Both the position numbers and the translations under genes were made by a program. The notes below the pieces were generated by a model. That model did no database searches. It was not told the origin of the DNA and saw only the letters and a program-made list of their open reading frames with translations. 64,000 nt of DNA from Alphaproteobacteria bacterium UBA6324. GTDB lineage: Bacteria > Pseudomonadota > Alphaproteobacteria > CAAGCB01 > CAG-977. The DNA is taken from positions 124,001 through 188,000 of the forward strand of contig DJSW01000018.1 of the NCBI GenBank assembly GCA_002439085.1, in the 5' to 3' direction. Position 1 is the first letter of the stretch. The number at the start of each line of letters is the position of its first letter. This document shows positions 27,935-37,125 of this stretch, piece by piece.

Positions 27935-29308
27935 TTATTCGGCGGGCGCGAACGGCCGTTCCGCGGCGTTTTTCTTTAAAATTTCGGCAACCAGAAAAGC
28001 CAGTTCCAGCGATTGGTTGGCGTTCAGCCGCGGATCGCACAGCGTGCTGTAATGCTCGGCCAGATTTTCCTCGGTGATTTTTTGGGAACCGCCGACGCAT
28101 TCGGTCACGTCCTGTCCGGTCATTTCAAAATGCAGACCGCCGGCGTACGTCCCCTCGGCCTGATGCACGGCGAAAAAGTTTTTAACCTCCGCCAAAATCG
28201 CTTGGAAATCGCGGGTTTTATAGCCGTTTGACGCCACTTGCGTGTTCGCGTGCATCGGGTCGCACGACCAAACGATCCGGTATCCCTCTTTTTCAACGGC
28301 GCGGATCAGCGGCGGCAGCTTTTCGCCGATGGCGTTCACGCCCATGCGCACGATAAAGGTCAACCGCCCCGCTTCGTTCAGCGGATTCAAGATGTCACAC
28401 AGCCGCAGCAGATCGTCGATCTGCGTTTTCGGCCCGACCTTGACGCCGACGGGATTGTTGACCCCGCGGGCGAATTCGACGTGCGCCCCGTCCGGATCGC
28501 GCGTCCGTTCCCCGATCCACAGCATATGGGCGGAACAGTCGTACCAATCGCCCGACGACGTATCAACGCGGGTCATCGCCTCTTCAAACGGCAACAGTAA
28601 CGCTTCGTGCGACGTGTAAAACGGTGTTTCGCGCACCAACGGCACGGAATCGGCCGATATGCCGCACGCCGCCATAAAATTCAGCGTTTCGCTGATCCGG
28701 TCGGCGAAACGGCGGTACTGTTCGCCCTGCAACGAATTGGCGACAAAGCCCAAATTCCATTCCTGCACCTTGTTCAAATCGGCAAACCCGCCCTGCGAAA
28801 ACGCGCGCAACAGGTTCAATGTCGCCGAAGCGTGATGATACGCCTGCAACATCCGTTCCGGATCGGGCGTGCGGGATTGCGGGGTGAATTCGATTCCGTT
28901 GATGTTGTCGCCCTTGTACGACGGCAAAGTCACGCCGTTGACCGTTTCAAACGCGGACGACCGCGGCTTGGCGAACTGGCCGGCCATACGCCCGACCTTG
29001 ACGACGGGACGCGACGCGCCGAACATCAAAACGACGGCCATTTGCAGCAAAATGCGGAACATATCGCGGATGTTTCCCGCCCCGAAATCGGCGAAGCTTT
29101 CGGCGCAATCGCCGCCCTGCAGCAAAAAAGCCCTGCCGTTGGCGACATCGCCCAGCGATTTTTTCAAACGGGCGGCTTCTTCGGCAAAAACCAAAGGCGG
29201 ATATTTGCGCAATTTCCGTTCAACCGCGCGCAAACGTTCCTGATCGGGATATTCCGGCAGGTGAACCGCCGGTTTCGACCGCCATGAATCGGGGAGCCAT
29301 TCTTCCAT
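27935..29308 (-). CDS. DAHP synthase, class II
   Basis: A 457-aa enzyme that condenses phosphoenolpyruvate and erythrose 4-phosphate, the first step of the shikimate pathway. It is the plant-like class II form, shown by the WLPDSWRSKPAVHLPEYPD start, LLQGGDCAESF, RVGRMAGQFAKPRS, YHASATLNLLRAF, MLWIGERTRD, ARGVNNPVGVKVGP and VWSCDPMHANT segments. AAAGG lies before the ATG. It ends 20 bases from the convergent GT-C gene and follows the unknown gene downstream of glmS after 41 bases. Confidence 0.95.
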   Translation of the reverse strand: MEEWLPDSWRSKPAVHLPEYPDQERLRAVERKLRKYPPLVFAEEAARLKKSLGDVANGRAFLLQGGDCAESFADFGAGNIRDMFRILLQMAVVLMFGASRPVVKVGRMAGQFAKPRSSAFETVNGVTLPSYKGDNINGIEFTPQSRTPDPERMLQAYHHASATLNLLRAFSQGGFADLNKVQEWNLGFVANSLQGEQYRRFADRISETLNFMAACGISADSVPLVRETPFYTSHEALLLPFEEAMTRVDTSSGDWYDCSAHMLWIGERTRDPDGAHVEFARGVNNPVGVKVGPKTQIDDLLRLCDILNPLNEAGRLTFIVRMGVNAIGEKLPPLIRAVEKEGYRIVWSCDPMHANTQVASNGYKTRDFQAILAEVKNFFAVHQAEGTYAGGLHFEMTGQDVTECVGGSQKITEENLAEHYSTLCDPRLNANQSLELAFLVAEILKKNAAERPFAPAE

Positions 29309-29349
29309 CGCGACAACCTTTTATTCAAAGTCCTGCATTCTTATAGGCT

Positions 29350-29904
29350 TTATCGCGCCGGTTTTCCAGTTAAATCATCGTCCGCGACCGACGCCGCCGC
29401 GGCCGCGCGCTTTTCGGCCTGCGATTTTTCAAACGCGATCCTGTCGCGCCGCGCCCGTTCCATATATTCTTTCCGTTCCGCATCAGGCATCGCGTCCGTT
29501 GCGCCGGATTGTTCCGCCTCCAGCTCCTCAAACCGCTTTTCCAGAAAATCGTCGGCGGTCAGCTTTTCAAACAACTCCTTGTCCGCTTGTTCGTCAACAA
29601 TGGGCAGTCCCTCCAGATCCGGAAACTTTTTGCCGTTCATCTTGTCCCACAAAACGCCCGCGTCGCACCACGCGGTTTTGTACGCGCACACCGCCATTTC
29701 GCCCAACGACGCCCCGTCGTCCGCGCACCGCGTCAACATCCGCCCGCACGGTTTGAACGACGCGTCGTCGGAAAACATGACGGACAGCGGCAAAACGGCC
29801 AGCAAAGCCGCCGCGGCGACGGCCGGAACACCGACCGTCAGCACCGGCCGCCCGTTTTTTTTCAACCGGCGAAACAATCGGGCGGCTTTCGCGCGCAGCA
29901 TCAT
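29350..29904 (-). CDS. single-pass membrane hypothetical protein
   Basis: A 184-aa protein with a basic N-terminus (1-20), one membrane helix (about 22-45) and a periplasmic part. The latter has four cysteines at about 53-79 (CGRMLTRC, then CAYKTAWC), suggesting two disulfides, then an acidic helical stretch and an Ala-rich basic end. I recognise no family. Its ATG overlaps the glmS stop (ATGA), so it is translated with glmS. A link to amino-sugar or wall metabolism is only suggested by position. Confidence 0.7.
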   Translation of the reverse strand: MMLRAKAARLFRRLKKNGRPVLTVGVPAVAAAALLAVLPLSVMFSDDASFKPCGRMLTRCADDGASLGEMAVCAYKTAWCDAGVLWDKMNGKKFPDLEGLPIVDEQADKELFEKLTADDFLEKRFEELEAEQSGATDAMPDAERKEYMERARRDRIAFEKSQAEKRAAAAASVADDDLTGKPAR

Positions 29905-31727
29905 TCGACCGTCACGCTTTTGGCCAGATTGCGCGGTTGGTCAACGTCGGTTCCTTTGGCAACCGCCGTGTGATAGGCCAGCAGCTGCACCGGAATGGCG
30001 TACAGGATCGGCGCGACGAACGGATCGACGGCCGGCAGGGCGATGGACGCCGCCGAACGGTCTTTGATCGCTTCGACGCCCTGTTTGTCGCCGAAAAACA
30101 CGACCTTGCCGCCGCGCGCCAAAACCTCCTGCATATTGGAAACGGTTTTGTCGAACAAATCGTCCGTCGGCGCGACGACCACGACGGGAACATCCTCGTC
30201 AATCAAAGCGATCGGTCCGTGCTTCATTTCGCCCGCGGCGTATCCCTCGGCGTGGATGTAAGAGATTTCTTTCAGCTTCAGCGCGCCTTCCAACGCGATT
30301 GGATAGCTGCTGCCGCGCCCCAAATACAGCACGTCGCGCGCCGGAACCATCAGATCCTGCGCGATCGTTTCAATCGCCCGATCGTTGTTCAACACTTCGG
30401 CGGCGCGGGACGGCACTTCGACCAACGCGCGGGACAAACGGCTTTCCTCGGAACGCGGCAGCGTCCCTTTCGCGCGCCCCAAAGCGATCGCGAAACACGC
30501 CAGCAACGTCAGCTGGGTCGTAAACGCCTTGGTCGAAGCGACGCCGATTTCCGGCCCCGCCAGCGTTTTCAACACGCAATCGGATTCACGCGCCATGGTG
30601 CTGGCCGAAACATTGACGATCGAAACGATTTTCTGCCCCTGTTCCTTGCAATAACGCAAAGCAGCCAACGTGTCCGCCGTTTCGCCCGATTGGGAAATAA
30701 ACAGGGAAACGCCGCCCTTTTCCATGACCGGCGAACGGTACCTGAATTCGGACGCGACATCAATATCGACGGGAACGCGGGCGATCGCTTCGATCCAGTA
30801 TTTGCCGACCAGCCCCGCGTAATAGGACGTGCCGCACGCGACGATCGTCAAACGGGTCACATCCTTTAAATCAAACGGCACGTTCGGCAAAGTGATCGTG
30901 TCCATGTCCTGATTGATCATCGTGTTCAGCGTGTCGCCGATCACCTGCGGCTGTTCGTAAATTTCTTTCAGCATAAAGTGACGGTATCCGCCTTTGCCGA
31001 TCATCGCGCCGGAAGTCGAGGATTGTTCAACCGGACGCGAAACCTCTTTGCCGTTTTCGTCATAGACCGTCGCGGACGTGTGCGTCAAAACCGCCCAGTC
31101 ACCGTCCTCCAGATACATGATTTTCTGCGTCAGCGACGCCAAAGCCAAAGCGTCGGAGCCGAGAAACATCTCGCCGTCGCCGAACCCGACCGCCAAAGGC
31201 GCACCTTTGCGTGCGCCGATCAGGATGTCTTCGCGCCCCGCGAAAATGATCGCCAGAGCGAACGCGCCGTTCAGCCGTTTCAGCGACTGCGCGACCGCCG
31301 TTTGCGGATCCAGCCCCTCTTCGATTTTCTGGGAAATCAGGTGGACGACGACTTCGGTATCGGTTTCGCTTTCAAAAACGTGTCCCAATTCTTTCAGTTC
31401 GTCGCGCAATTCGCGATAGTTTTCGATAATGCCGTTATGCACGACAGCGACATATTTCGTCGCGTGCGGATGCGCGTTCGTTTCGTTCGGAACGCCGTGC
31501 GTCGCCCAGCGGGTGTGTCCGATCCCGATCGTCCCCGTCAACGGGTTTTCGGCGATTTTCTTTTCCAGATTGACGATCTTGCCTTTGGCTCTGCGCCGTT
31601 CGATTTTGCCGTCAACCAACGTCGCCACGCCCGCGGAATCATAGCCGCGGTATTCCAGACGTTTCAATCCGTCGATCAAAAGGGGTGTCACCTGTCTGTT
31701 GGAAATGATACCGACAATGCCGCACAT
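29901..31727 (-). CDS. glmS: glucosamine-6-phosphate synthase
   Basis: A 608-aa glutamine:fructose-6-phosphate amidotransferase, the entry step to amino sugars. The N-terminal glutaminase has catalytic Cys (MCGIVGI) and RGYDSAG. Two SIS sugar-isomerase domains follow, with ACGTSYYAG and SQSGETADT in the first and GRGSSYPIALEGALKLKEISY in the second. The C-terminus is LAKSVTVE, the usual ending. It starts six bases after glmU. There is no sign of a glmS ribozyme, which would not be expected in this group. Confidence 0.97.
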   Translation of the reverse strand: MCGIVGIISNRQVTPLLIDGLKRLEYRGYDSAGVATLVDGKIERRRAKGKIVNLEKKIAENPLTGTIGIGHTRWATHGVPNETNAHPHATKYVAVVHNGIIENYRELRDELKELGHVFESETDTEVVVHLISQKIEEGLDPQTAVAQSLKRLNGAFALAIIFAGREDILIGARKGAPLAVGFGDGEMFLGSDALALASLTQKIMYLEDGDWAVLTHTSATVYDENGKEVSRPVEQSSTSGAMIGKGGYRHFMLKEIYEQPQVIGDTLNTMINQDMDTITLPNVPFDLKDVTRLTIVACGTSYYAGLVGKYWIEAIARVPVDIDVASEFRYRSPVMEKGGVSLFISQSGETADTLAALRYCKEQGQKIVSIVNVSASTMARESDCVLKTLAGPEIGVASTKAFTTQLTLLACFAIALGRAKGTLPRSEESRLSRALVEVPSRAAEVLNNDRAIETIAQDLMVPARDVLYLGRGSSYPIALEGALKLKEISYIHAEGYAAGEMKHGPIALIDEDVPVVVVAPTDDLFDKTVSNMQEVLARGGKVVFFGDKQGVEAIKDRSAASIALPAVDPFVAPILYAIPVQLLAYHTAVAKGTDVDQPRNLAKSVTVE

Positions 31728-31733
31728 GATTTC

Positions 31734-33086
31734 TTATCCTTTTTTTGAAAGTTTGTCTTTTAAAGCTTTTTTCTGTTCGCGGAACTTTTCCGCCCATCCG
31801 GACAAAGCCGTCTGTTTGCCGCGGGCGACCGCCATCGCGTTCGATTCAACGTCCTTGGTGATCACCGATCCCGCGGCGGTCAGCGCGCCGTCGCCGATTT
31901 TGCACGGCGCGACGATGATCGTGTTCGACCCGATGAACGCCCCCGCGCCGATGTCCGTTTTTGATTTGAAATAACCGTCGTAGTTGCAGGTGATCGTCCC
32001 CGCCCCGATGTTGGTTTTCGCCCCGACGCGGGCGTCGCCGATATAGGACAGGTGGTTGACTTTCGCCCCCGATTCGATCACGGATTTTTTAATTTCGACG
32101 AAATCGCCGATGTGGCAGTTTTCGCCGATGTCGGATTCGGGACGCAGGCGGGCGAACGGCCCGACTTTCGCGCCTTTGCGGATACGCGTTCCCTCGAAAT
32201 GGCAGAAGCCTTTGATTTCAACGTCGTCTTCGACCACACATCCCGTTTCAAAAATCACGGACGGTTCGATCGTAATATCCTTGCCCAGCACGGTGTCGTA
32301 GGAAAACCACACGGTGTCCGGATCGGTCATCGTCACGCCCTGCGCCAAAAACTTTTCACGCAGGCGGCGCTGGGCGATTTTTTCGATCATCGCCAGATCG
32401 GCACGGGAATTCGCCCCCGCGACCTCTTCCTCGTCGCATTTGATCGCGGCGGCCTTGCATCCGTCCGCGCGCGCCATGGCGACCAAATCGGTCAGGTAGT
32501 ATTCCCCCGCCGCGTTGTCGTTCGTCAAGCGATCCAGCCACCTTTCCAGCCGTTCGCCGTCCAGACACATCACGCCCGAATTGCACAGGCGGACGGCGCG
32601 TTCGGATTCGGTCGCGTCCTTGTATTCCACAATACGTTCCAATTCGCCGTCTTTGACGATCAAACGCCCGTAACGGGCAGGATCGGCGGGTTCAAACCCC
32701 AGCACGACGACCGCCGCGCCGTTTTCGCGCAGACGGATCATTTCCTCCAACGTTTCCCGTTTCACCAGCGGCGTGTCGCCGTACAGCACCAGAACGCTGC
32801 CCTTGAAACCGGCCAGATGTTCGCGCGCCGCCTTGACCGCGTCGCCCGTCCCCTGCTGCTTACGTTGCACCGCGACCGCGTGCGGCGCGACCGTTTCGGC
32901 GACCTGCTCCATATTCGGCCCGACGACGACGACCGCCTTTTCGGCGTTCAATTCGTCCACCGTCGCCAGCAAATGGCACACCATCGGACGCCCCGCGATT
33001 TTGTGCAGGACTTTGGGCAGGGCGGATTTCATCCGCGTTCCCTGACCCGCCGCCAAAACGACGGCGCAAACTTTGTTTTCAGACAT
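31734..33086 (-). CDS. glmU: bifunctional UDP-GlcNAc synthesis enzyme
   Basis: A 450-aa enzyme that acetylates glucosamine 1-phosphate and then joins it to UTP, giving UDP-GlcNAc for peptidoglycan and lipid A. The N-terminal uridylyltransferase has LAAGQGTRMKS and YGDTPL. The C-terminal left-handed beta-helix acetyltransferase has the hexapeptide repeats and LSYIGDARVG, GAGTITCNYDG motifs. The start at 33086 follows GGATAGG; an in-frame ATG 36 bases upstream is less likely. It is the first gene of glmU-glmS and divergent from gph. Confidence 0.96.
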   Translation of the reverse strand: MSENKVCAVVLAAGQGTRMKSALPKVLHKIAGRPMVCHLLATVDELNAEKAVVVVGPNMEQVAETVAPHAVAVQRKQQGTGDAVKAAREHLAGFKGSVLVLYGDTPLVKRETLEEMIRLRENGAAVVVLGFEPADPARYGRLIVKDGELERIVEYKDATESERAVRLCNSGVMCLDGERLERWLDRLTNDNAAGEYYLTDLVAMARADGCKAAAIKCDEEEVAGANSRADLAMIEKIAQRRLREKFLAQGVTMTDPDTVWFSYDTVLGKDITIEPSVIFETGCVVEDDVEIKGFCHFEGTRIRKGAKVGPFARLRPESDIGENCHIGDFVEIKKSVIESGAKVNHLSYIGDARVGAKTNIGAGTITCNYDGYFKSKTDIGAGAFIGSNTIIVAPCKIGDGALTAAGSVITKDVESNAMAVARGKQTALSGWAEKFREQKKALKDKLSKKG

Positions 33087-33187
33087 CGAAAGCCTATCCT
33101 TTGTTTGTAATTTTACCGACAATGTGACATAGTCGGAACAAAAGTTGAAATAAATTATGGCGACAGTTTGTTACGGAAGTTTAAACA

Positions 33188-33850
33188 ATGGTAAAAAAAT
33201 ATGTGATTTTCGATCTGGACGGCACGCTGATCGACAGCGTTCCCGATTTGTGCCGCGAAATCAGCCTGTTTTTAAACAAACACGGACGGCGCGCGCTGAC
33301 CGAATCCGAAACCGTGTCGATTATCGGCAACGGCGCGGCGATGATGTTGCGCGGGGCGTACAAACTGACGGGCGAAGCGGTCGGCGAATCCGAAATGCCG
33401 GCGTTGCTGGCCGCGTGGGTGAGCCAATACGCCGACGCGGAAATGAGCTTGACTTACGCTTTTCCGCGCGTCCCCGAAACACTGGAAAGGTTGAAAACGG
33501 ACGGGTTCAAGTTGGCGGTCTGCACGAACAAACCGCATGAACCGACTCTCGCCATTTTGAAAAAGCTGGATTTGGAAAAATATTTCGACGTTGTTTTGGA
33601 CGCCGACGCCCTGCCCGTGCGCAAACCGCGCCCCGAACCGCTGTGGGAAGCCGTCAAACGCATGGGCGGAACAAACGATTCGGCCATCATGGTCGGCGAC
33701 AGCGAAGCCGACGCCGACGCCGCGCGAAACGCCGGATTTCCCGTCGTTCTGCTGACCTACGGCTATTCGCACGTCCCGTTCGACGAAATCAAACCCGATG
33801 CCCTGATAGACGATTTCGGCGAACTGCCCGACGTTTTGAAACGGCTTTAA
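33188..33850 (+). CDS. gph: phosphoglycolate phosphatase (HAD family)
   Basis: A 220-aa haloacid-dehalogenase phosphatase. FDLDGTLIDS (8-17) carries the two catalytic Asp residues, CTNKP the Thr/Ser motif, KPRPEP the Lys, and VGDSEADADAARNAG the metal-binding Asp. The cap domain and sequence are closest to Gph, which clears 2-phosphoglycolate formed by DNA repair. Exact substrate assignment in this family is uncertain. It lies alone between divergent glmU and convergent lpxB; its stop overlaps the lpxB stop at TTAA. Confidence 0.85.
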   Translation: MVKKYVIFDLDGTLIDSVPDLCREISLFLNKHGRRALTESETVSIIGNGAAMMLRGAYKLTGEAVGESEMPALLAAWVSQYADAEMSLTYAFPRVPETLERLKTDGFKLAVCTNKPHEPTLAILKKLDLEKYFDVVLDADALPVRKPRPEPLWEAVKRMGGTNDSAIMVGDSEADADAARNAGFPVVLLTYGYSHVPFDEIKPDALIDDFGELPDVLKRL

Positions 33851-35037
33851 CCTTTTTTCGCCCTGTGTTCCGCGGCGACGCTTAAAACGACGTCCGCCGC
33901 TTTTTGGCTGGGGGTGACGGGATCGTCCGCGCCCAGCATTTTCAACACGCCGAAAGCGTCGTTCACTTCGGCGTCGCGGTGGGCTTTGTCGTCCAGCAAC
34001 CGTTCGATTTCCGCGCTCAGGTTTTGAACGGTGCAGTCCTCCAACAAACATTCCTTGACGATTTCCCGATCCGCCAAAATGTTGACCAGATTCGCAAATC
34101 GGCCGGAAACCAACTTCCGCGCCAGAAAAGACGACACCGGATTCATTTTATAGGCGATCATGTACGGCACTTTTGCCATCGCCAGTTCCAACGCGACCGT
34201 CCCCGACGCCGCCAAAGCCGCGTCGCACGCCGCGAAGGCATCGTACCTGTTCGCCTCGCCCGTCACGACATGAACGGGCAGCGGCCAATCCGCGACCGCC
34301 TGCCGCACCGTCTGTTCCACCGTCACGACCGTCGGAACGACGATTTGCATATCGGTGTATTTTGTTTTCAACGCCGCAACGACATCCTTGAACACGGGAA
34401 GCAGGTATTTTGTTTCCGACCGCCGCGACCCCGGCAGAACGCACAACAGCTTCGCAGTTTCGGGAATATCGTTCCGTTTGCGGAAAGCCTTGCCGTCGCC
34501 TTTGGCCGCGCCCCCCTCGACAACGGGGTGGCCGACGAAATCGACTTTCAAACCGTAGGGCGTAAAGTATTTCGCTTCGTTCGGCAACAAAGCCATCAAC
34601 CGGTCGATATACCGCCCGCACGTTTTCGCGCGCCCTTTTTTCCACGCCCAGACCTGCGGCGCGACGTAATGGATTTGAGGGACGCCCGTACGCAGGGAAC
34701 GCAGTCCCTTGTTCACGCGGGCGCAAAAACTCCAGCTGTCAACGGTCACGACGACATCGGGGCGTTTTTCGACGATATCGTCCACCGTCTGGCGGATGCG
34801 CGCCATAATGCGCGGAATGGATGGAACGACCTCCGCCAGCCCCATGACCGCCAATTCGGACGAATCGAACAGGCTTTCAAACCCGTTTTCGATCATTGTT
34901 TCACCGCCGACGCCGGCAAAGCGGATTTTGCCGCCCGTTTTTTCACGCAACGCCCGCATCAGCCGCGACGCCAGCAAATCGCCCGACGGTTCGCCCGCAA
35001 TCAAATACACCAGCAATTCATCGTCCGTCCGCGTCAT
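33847..35037 (-). CDS. lpxB: lipid A disaccharide synthase
   Basis: A 396-aa GT19 transferase that joins UDP-2,3-diacylglucosamine to lipid X, giving the lipid A disaccharide at the inner face of the inner membrane. LIAGEPSGDLLASRLMRAL is the family start; PQIHYVAPQVWAWKKGRAK, FVGHPVVEGG and LPGSRRSE are conserved. Its ATG overlaps the lpxI stop (ATGA). It is the last gene of the rpsB-to-lpxB block. Confidence 0.96.
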   Translation of the reverse strand: MTRTDDELLVYLIAGEPSGDLLASRLMRALREKTGGKIRFAGVGGETMIENGFESLFDSSELAVMGLAEVVPSIPRIMARIRQTVDDIVEKRPDVVVTVDSWSFCARVNKGLRSLRTGVPQIHYVAPQVWAWKKGRAKTCGRYIDRLMALLPNEAKYFTPYGLKVDFVGHPVVEGGAAKGDGKAFRKRNDIPETAKLLCVLPGSRRSETKYLLPVFKDVVAALKTKYTDMQIVVPTVVTVEQTVRQAVADWPLPVHVVTGEANRYDAFAACDAALAASGTVALELAMAKVPYMIAYKMNPVSSFLARKLVSGRFANLVNILADREIVKECLLEDCTVQNLSAEIERLLDDKAHRDAEVNDAFGVLKMLGADDPVTPSQKAADVVLSVAAEHRAKKG

Positions 35038-35852
35038 GGTATCTTCACCCCCGTAATAAAAAGCCCCAGCTCGTCCGCTTTCGCCGTGACGGCGGCGCGG
35101 TCGGCGATCAACGTTTTCCCCGCCTGCACCGCGATGCCGCGCAATCCGGATTCATGGGCGTTGACGACCGTTTGAACGCCGATCGTCGGCAAATCGGCGC
35201 GCTGTTCCTGCTGCGGCTTTTTGGTTTTCACCAGAACGCCGCCAACTCCGGCGCGCGCCAAATCCTTGCACCGCTTGATCAGCGCGTCCGTGCCTTCGAC
35301 GGCTTCGACGCCCAAAACGATCCCCTGCTGGACGACGACGGACTGACCGACATCCAACGCCCCCAGCCCCAGCGCGATTTTCACGCCGTGCGCGATGTCG
35401 TCCAAAGCCTGCGCGTCGGGCTGAACTTTGCCGAACACGCCTTCGGGTGCCAGAACATCCCCCATAATTTCATGCACACCGACGATTTTAAAGCCCTCGG
35501 ATTCAATTTGTTTGATGACGGACGACAACAGGTTGTCGTCGCCGAACGCCTTGAACCCGATTTTAGCCAGAAATTTCGCCGTCCACCAATCGGGGCGCAG
35601 TTGGAACAGCGACGGGCGTTTGACGAAACCGATCATCACGATTTCCTTGACGCCGTTTTCCTTGAAATAGGAAACCGCCCTGCCCGCTTCGCCCAGACGG
35701 ATCGTCAGGCAATCCGGTTCCGCCGCCGTTTCGGGCGACGCGAACCCGTCCAGACGCACCAAAGCGAAAGGGCGGCCTTCGCCTTTGCAGCGATCGACCA
35801 GCTGCTTTGGCAAAGAACCGCCCCCCGCGATAATTCCCAGCTTTTCCGCCAT
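35034..35852 (-). CDS. lpxI: UDP-2,3-diacylglucosamine pyrophosphatase LpxI
   Basis: A 272-aa enzyme that makes lipid X from UDP-2,3-diacylglucosamine. LpxI replaces LpxH in most alphaproteobacteria. GIIAGGGSLP near the start, GFVKRPSLFQLRPDW, DNLLSSVI and the C-terminal SGLRGIAVQAG are typical. It sits between lpxA (one base away) and lpxB (4-base overlap), the expected order. Confidence 0.95.
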   Translation of the reverse strand: MAEKLGIIAGGGSLPKQLVDRCKGEGRPFALVRLDGFASPETAAEPDCLTIRLGEAGRAVSYFKENGVKEIVMIGFVKRPSLFQLRPDWWTAKFLAKIGFKAFGDDNLLSSVIKQIESEGFKIVGVHEIMGDVLAPEGVFGKVQPDAQALDDIAHGVKIALGLGALDVGQSVVVQQGIVLGVEAVEGTDALIKRCKDLARAGVGGVLVKTKKPQQEQRADLPTIGVQTVVNAHESGLRGIAVQAGKTLIADRAAVTAKADELGLFITGVKIP

Positions 35853-35853
35853 G

Positions 35854-36648
35854 CTATTCCGCTATAGTCGCTTTCGGCTGCATAAAGCCGCGCTTGTAAT
35901 CCGTTTGCATGAACGCGACGATTTCCTGAACGGGTTCGCAATCGGCGTAGGTTTCCGCGACCTTAGCTACGCGGTCGGACAACGTCCCTTCGCCTTTGAA
36001 GATTTCGGAAACGGCCAAGCGCAGGTTGTTGATCGTCTGCAGCGAAAAGCCGCGGCGTTTCAATCCGACGATGTTGACGCCCTCCAGATTGCCGAACGAA
36101 ATCAGCGAAAACGGAATGACATCGCGCGTGATGCCGCACATCCCGCCGACCATCGCGTGCGACCCGATGCGTGAAAACTGGTGCACCGCGGACAACCCGC
36201 CGATGATGACGTTGTTGCCGACCTTGACGTGTCCGGCCAGCGTCGCGTTGTTCGACATGATCACGTTGTTGCCGACGTGGCAGTCGTGCGCGATGTGCGT
36301 GCCGATCATGAACAACCCGTTGTCGCCGACGACCGTGACGTTTCCGCCGTCGGGCGACCCCGGCTGCATCGTCGCGTATTCGCGGATCGAATTGTTTTTG
36401 CCGATGATCAGCTTGCCCTTTTTATCCTTGTCTTTCAGGTCTTGGTTTTTGCCGCCGATCGCCGCGAACGGACGGATTTCCGTGTTTTCGCCGACCGTCG
36501 TGTCGCCGCCGACCCAGACATGGGACACCAGCTTGACGCCGTCTTTCAATTCGACCTGCGAACCGACGACGCAATAAGGGCCGATTTCGACATCGTTGCC
36601 GATTTTCGCGCCGTCTTCGATGATTGCCGTGGAATGAATGTTCGTCAT
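35854..36648 (-). CDS. lpxA: UDP-GlcNAc acyltransferase
   Basis: A 264-aa left-handed beta-helix enzyme that transfers an acyl chain from acyl carrier protein to UDP-GlcNAc, the first step of lipid A synthesis. Hexapeptide repeats fill about residues 4-185; the catalytic His lies in THIAHDCHVG, and GLKRRGFS marks the C-terminal helical domain. It lies two bases after fabZ and one base before lpxI. Confidence 0.97.
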   Translation of the reverse strand: MTNIHSTAIIEDGAKIGNDVEIGPYCVVGSQVELKDGVKLVSHVWVGGDTTVGENTEIRPFAAIGGKNQDLKDKDKKGKLIIGKNNSIREYATMQPGSPDGGNVTVVGDNGLFMIGTHIAHDCHVGNNVIMSNNATLAGHVKVGNNVIIGGLSAVHQFSRIGSHAMVGGMCGITRDVIPFSLISFGNLEGVNIVGLKRRGFSLQTINNLRLAVSEIFKGEGTLSDRVAKVAETYADCEPVQEIVAFMQTDYKRGFMQPKATIAE

Positions 36649-36650
36649 GC

Positions 36651-37112
36651 TCAGTCTTTCTTTTCGTCAAAAATCATGGCCGTGAAAGTCGCTTCGGCGT
36701 GCAAAGCGCCGTTGACGGTCGCTTCGGCGCGGAAACGATAGACGTTGCGGCGCGCCAATTCCTTGACGACGTGCATTTTCAGCTGGTCGCCGGGCAAAAC
36801 GGGTTTGCGGAATTTGGCCGATTCGACGCTCATGAAGAAAACGCCTTTCTTCGCCCCCGCCTCTTGCGCGGACATGACGGTCACGGCCGCGGTCTGCGCC
36901 ATGGCTTCGATCATCAAAACCCCCGGCATAACGGGATTTTCCGGAAAATGCCCCGTGAACTGCGGTTCGTTCATCGTGATGTTTTTCAATCCGATGCCTT
37001 CTTCGCCCTCTTTGACGATCGACACCTTGTCAACCAGCAGGAACGGATAGCGGTGGGGGATCAGTTTCAAAATTTCGTTAATACCGATTTCTCTGACAAT
37101 GTTTTCTTCCAT
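36651..37112 (-). CDS. fabZ: 3-hydroxyacyl-ACP dehydratase FabZ
   Basis: A 153-aa hot-dog-fold dehydratase of fatty-acid elongation. LIPHRYPFLLVD holds the catalytic His and PGVLMIEAMAQTAA the catalytic Glu. FabZ competes with LpxA and LpxD for hydroxyacyl-ACP, and the three genes are adjacent here. It is 13 bases after lpxD and two before lpxA. Confidence 0.97.
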   Translation of the reverse strand: MEENIVREIGINEILKLIPHRYPFLLVDKVSIVKEGEEGIGLKNITMNEPQFTGHFPENPVMPGVLMIEAMAQTAAVTVMSAQEAGAKKGVFFMSVESAKFRKPVLPGDQLKMHVVKELARRNVYRFRAEATVNGALHAEATFTAMIFDEKKD

Positions 37113-37125
37113 TTTATCTACTCTC

